This document shows positions 30,538 through 32,438 of a stretch of DNA of 32,438 nucleotides, in pieces; within the stretch, counting starts at the first letter, position 1, and each line of letters opens with the position of its first letter. Source of the stretch: DAINBT01 sp036732785 (lineage in GTDB: Bacteria > Planctomycetota > Phycisphaerae > Sedimentisphaerales > SM23-30); contig CAZICK010000041.1 of NCBI GenBank assembly GCA_964537505.1, forward strand, positions 1 through 32,438, written 5' to 3'. The translations under genes were made by a program, and so were the position numbers. Below the pieces are notes generated by a model. That model worked only from the letters and a program-made list of their open reading frames with translations. It searched no databases and was not told the DNA's origin.

Positions 30538-32361
30538 ATGTGTGGAATAGTTGGTTTTAACTGGGAGGATAGGGGCAAAGTAACGGCGTTGGCCGAGTTG
30601 CTCAACCATCGTGGGCCGGAGCAGCAGGGTTTTCACGTCGCCGATGGTGTATCCATCGGCCACAAGAGGCTGTGCATACTGGATCTTTCCCAAAAGGGCC
30701 GCCAGCCGCTTTACAATGAAGACCGGTCGATCTGTATTTCCTATAATGGAGAAATATACAATTTCAAACAACTCAGAGAGACGCTCCGGCAGGCGGGACA
30801 CCATTTCACCTCCGCAACCGATACGGAAGTTCTGGTTCACGGTTATGAGCAGTGGGGCACTGATATTCTCTCGAAGGTTAACGGTCAGTTTGCTTTCTGT
30901 ATTTTCGACCAGCCTAAAAACCTCTTTTTTCTAGCACGGGACCGCCTGGGGATAAGACCTCTTTATTATTACGCTGATGAGGAAAAATTCATATTTGGTT
31001 CCGAAGTCAAGGTTTTCTTAAAGAGTGATATTAAGAAAAAAATCAATCAGGAAGTGCTCGATCACTATATGCTTTTCGGAAACAGCACCTCCAACCGGTC
31101 CATATTGGAAGATGTCCATAAGTTGCCCCCGGCTCATTATCTTGTCTATGACCTCGCGAGCAAAAAAATTCGACAACGCCAAAGGTACTGGCAACTGTCT
31201 TTTCCAGAGGATATCAACGCTTCGGAAAATGAAATTACCGAACAAATAAGCCGGAAACTCGAGAGCAGCATCGAAAAAAGACTAATCGCTGATGTTCCGC
31301 TGGGTGCTTTTTTGTCCGGCGGGGTGGATAGTTCCATTATCGTGGCAATCATGAGCCGATATGTTAAGGAGTTGAAAACCTTTTCTATAAGGTTCGATTA
31401 TCCTGAATTCAATGAATCGCGGTACGCAAAAATCATTTCTGACAAGTTCCATACCATCCACTATGAGATAGCCTTTGATGCCGGGGATGTAAAAAACCTG
31501 ATCGGCGAATTGCCATACTATTACGACGAACCATTTGGCGATCCCTCGATGGTGCCCACCTGCCTGGTTTCCCGCGTAGCCAAGGAGGAGGTCACGGTGA
31601 GCCTTTCCGGTACGGGCGGAGATGAACTGTTCGGCGGTTATCCGCGATACCGGGAGCTTGTTTGGCTGAGAAAAATAAATCGACTGCCCACGGTATTGAA
31701 GCTCACGTTGAATTATATGATCGACTTTGCCAATGTTTTTTTGAAAAAGGACAAGCTCAGCAAGTTGCAGTCATTTTTGGGTCAGCCCGAACCGGCCTAT
31801 CTCATATATCTCAAGCTCTTTAGTTACATGTTCCGCAGCAAACATGAATCAATCGACAAACTGGCCGCTTTCAAATATCTGGCCGAATACTTTTGTTATG
31901 AAGACGACCTTACCAACGCCCTGAACTTCGATTGCAGTGAATATCTGCCGGACTGCCTGCTGACGAAGGAGGATCGCGCTTCGATGGCGGTCAGTCTGGA
32001 GGCGCGGGTTCCTTTTCTGGACCATGAGCTGGTCGAGTTTGCCGGGCGGATACCATCCAAAATGAAGATACAAAAAGGAATCAAAAAATACCTGCTGAAA
32101 AAAGCGTTTGCCGATGTTCTGCCGGGCGAAATCCTTTACCGTAGAAAACAGGGCTTTGGCGTTCCACTGGTTCATTATTTTCGAGATGAGCTAAGGGATT
32201 TTGCTTGCCGGGAAATTTTCGACTTCAATGAATACAACTATTACGATAAGACCTTTTTGCGGGAATTGTGGAACGACCATCAAAGCAGGCGATCCGATTA
32301 CTCACGGCTGTTTTGGAGTATTATGATGTTCAACCTGTGGTACAGGCAATGGATGATTTAG
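30538..32361 (+). CDS. asnB: Asparagine synthase (glutamine-hydrolysing) / AsnB-type amidotransferase
   Basis: The 607-residue enzyme begins MCGIVGF, so Cys2 is available as the glutaminase nucleophile; this fixes the start at 30538. LLNHRGPEQQG, ISYNGEIYNF (68-77) and TDTEVLVHGYE complete the glutaminase domain. The synthetase half has the PP-loop FLSGGVDSS (258-266), SGTGGDELFGGYPRY, and RVPFLDHELVEFA near the end. It makes Asn from Asp, Gln and ATP, or, in glycan loci, amidates a sugar acid; context alone allows both. It is last in a six-gene series of glycosyltransferase-type genes. The gene is complete. Confidence 0.9.
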   Translation: MCGIVGFNWEDRGKVTALAELLNHRGPEQQGFHVADGVSIGHKRLCILDLSQKGRQPLYNEDRSICISYNGEIYNFKQLRETLRQAGHHFTSATDTEVLVHGYEQWGTDILSKVNGQFAFCIFDQPKNLFFLARDRLGIRPLYYYADEEKFIFGSEVKVFLKSDIKKKINQEVLDHYMLFGNSTSNRSILEDVHKLPPAHYLVYDLASKKIRQRQRYWQLSFPEDINASENEITEQISRKLESSIEKRLIADVPLGAFLSGGVDSSIIVAIMSRYVKELKTFSIRFDYPEFNESRYAKIISDKFHTIHYEIAFDAGDVKNLIGELPYYYDEPFGDPSMVPTCLVSRVAKEEVTVSLSGTGGDELFGGYPRYRELVWLRKINRLPTVLKLTLNYMIDFANVFLKKDKLSKLQSFLGQPEPAYLIYLKLFSYMFRSKHESIDKLAAFKYLAEYFCYEDDLTNALNFDCSEYLPDCLLTKEDRASMAVSLEARVPFLDHELVEFAGRIPSKMKIQKGIKKYLLKKAFADVLPGEILYRRKQGFGVPLVHYFRDELRDFACREIFDFNEYNYYDKTFLRELWNDHQSRRSDYSRLFWSIMMFNLWYRQWMI

Positions 32362-32438
32362 GTCTCCGGCATGAGTAAACATTATAGCTCCTCATAAGAA
32401 TCTGTACATGGATATGCCAAAAAATGACTGGTTTCTTC
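32362..32438. other. Right-edge spacer
   Basis: The 77 bases after the amidotransferase stop hold no hairpin or recognisable start of a gene that I can defend; an ATG at 32408 opens a frame that runs off the window (MDMPKNDWFL), which could be the start of the next gene of the cluster but is too short to judge. Confidence 0.25.

Overview
The window looks like a chromosomal segment (or metagenome-assembled contig) of an environmental bacterium. I place it tentatively in Planctomycetota, class Phycisphaerae. The reasons are the gene style (a secreted esterase-rhamnosidase fusion, a GH2 enzyme with a PA14 domain, a truncated bacterial histone-fold protein, a ruvC-ruvA-ltaE-ruvB order) and the intergenic DNA, which is full of degenerate short repeats. 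There is no rRNA or marker gene here, so the placement is inference.

Layout. (1) 1-2.75 kb is accessory DNA: a possible remnant of a GC-rich gene at the left edge, a mosaic of short repeat families, a SEFIR (TIR-like) domain gene and a small helix-turn-helix protein resembling sigma-70 region 4. (2) 2.8-6.85 kb is a compact plus-strand cassette: ABC-type ATPase, GNAT acetyltransferase (together the split form of the archaeal/viral ABC-GNAT fusion family COG2401), ParB/Srx-like protein, terminase small-subunit-like protein and a full-length terminase large subunit, closed by a long stem-loop. It is a DNA-packaging module without portal, capsid, tail, integrase or lysis genes in view. (3) 6.9-8.6 kb holds a convergent gene for a 73-residue histone-fold protein with a lysine-rich tail, a 730-base stretch without a gene, and a translationally coupled pair: a DUF2007-like protein with a very acidic tail and an arginine-rich partner.

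(4) 8.7-12.2 kb, minus strand, encodes a large secreted CE6-type esterase fused to a GH78-like rhamnosidase. (5) 12.3-15.6 kb, minus strand, is the Holliday-junction operon ruvC-ruvA-ltaE-ruvB with a threonine aldolase inserted. (6) 15.8-23.2 kb, plus strand, carries a DsbD-type thiol-disulfide reductase, a small Cys-rich protein, endonuclease III, a GH5 glycanase, a P-loop kinase and a secreted GH2 glycosidase with PA14. (7) 23.3-32.4 kb, plus strand, is a surface-polysaccharide operon: polyprenyl-linked GT2, GT-C membrane transferase, GT4, PaaK/CapK-like adenylate-forming enzyme, second GT4 and an AsnB-type amidotransferase, several with overlapping ends.

Regions 4-7 read as housekeeping repair plus glycan breakdown and glycan assembly. 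Regions 1-3 are the unusual part: the packaging-motor cassette, the histone-fold gene and the SEFIR gene sit together, with the same short repeat family on both sides.
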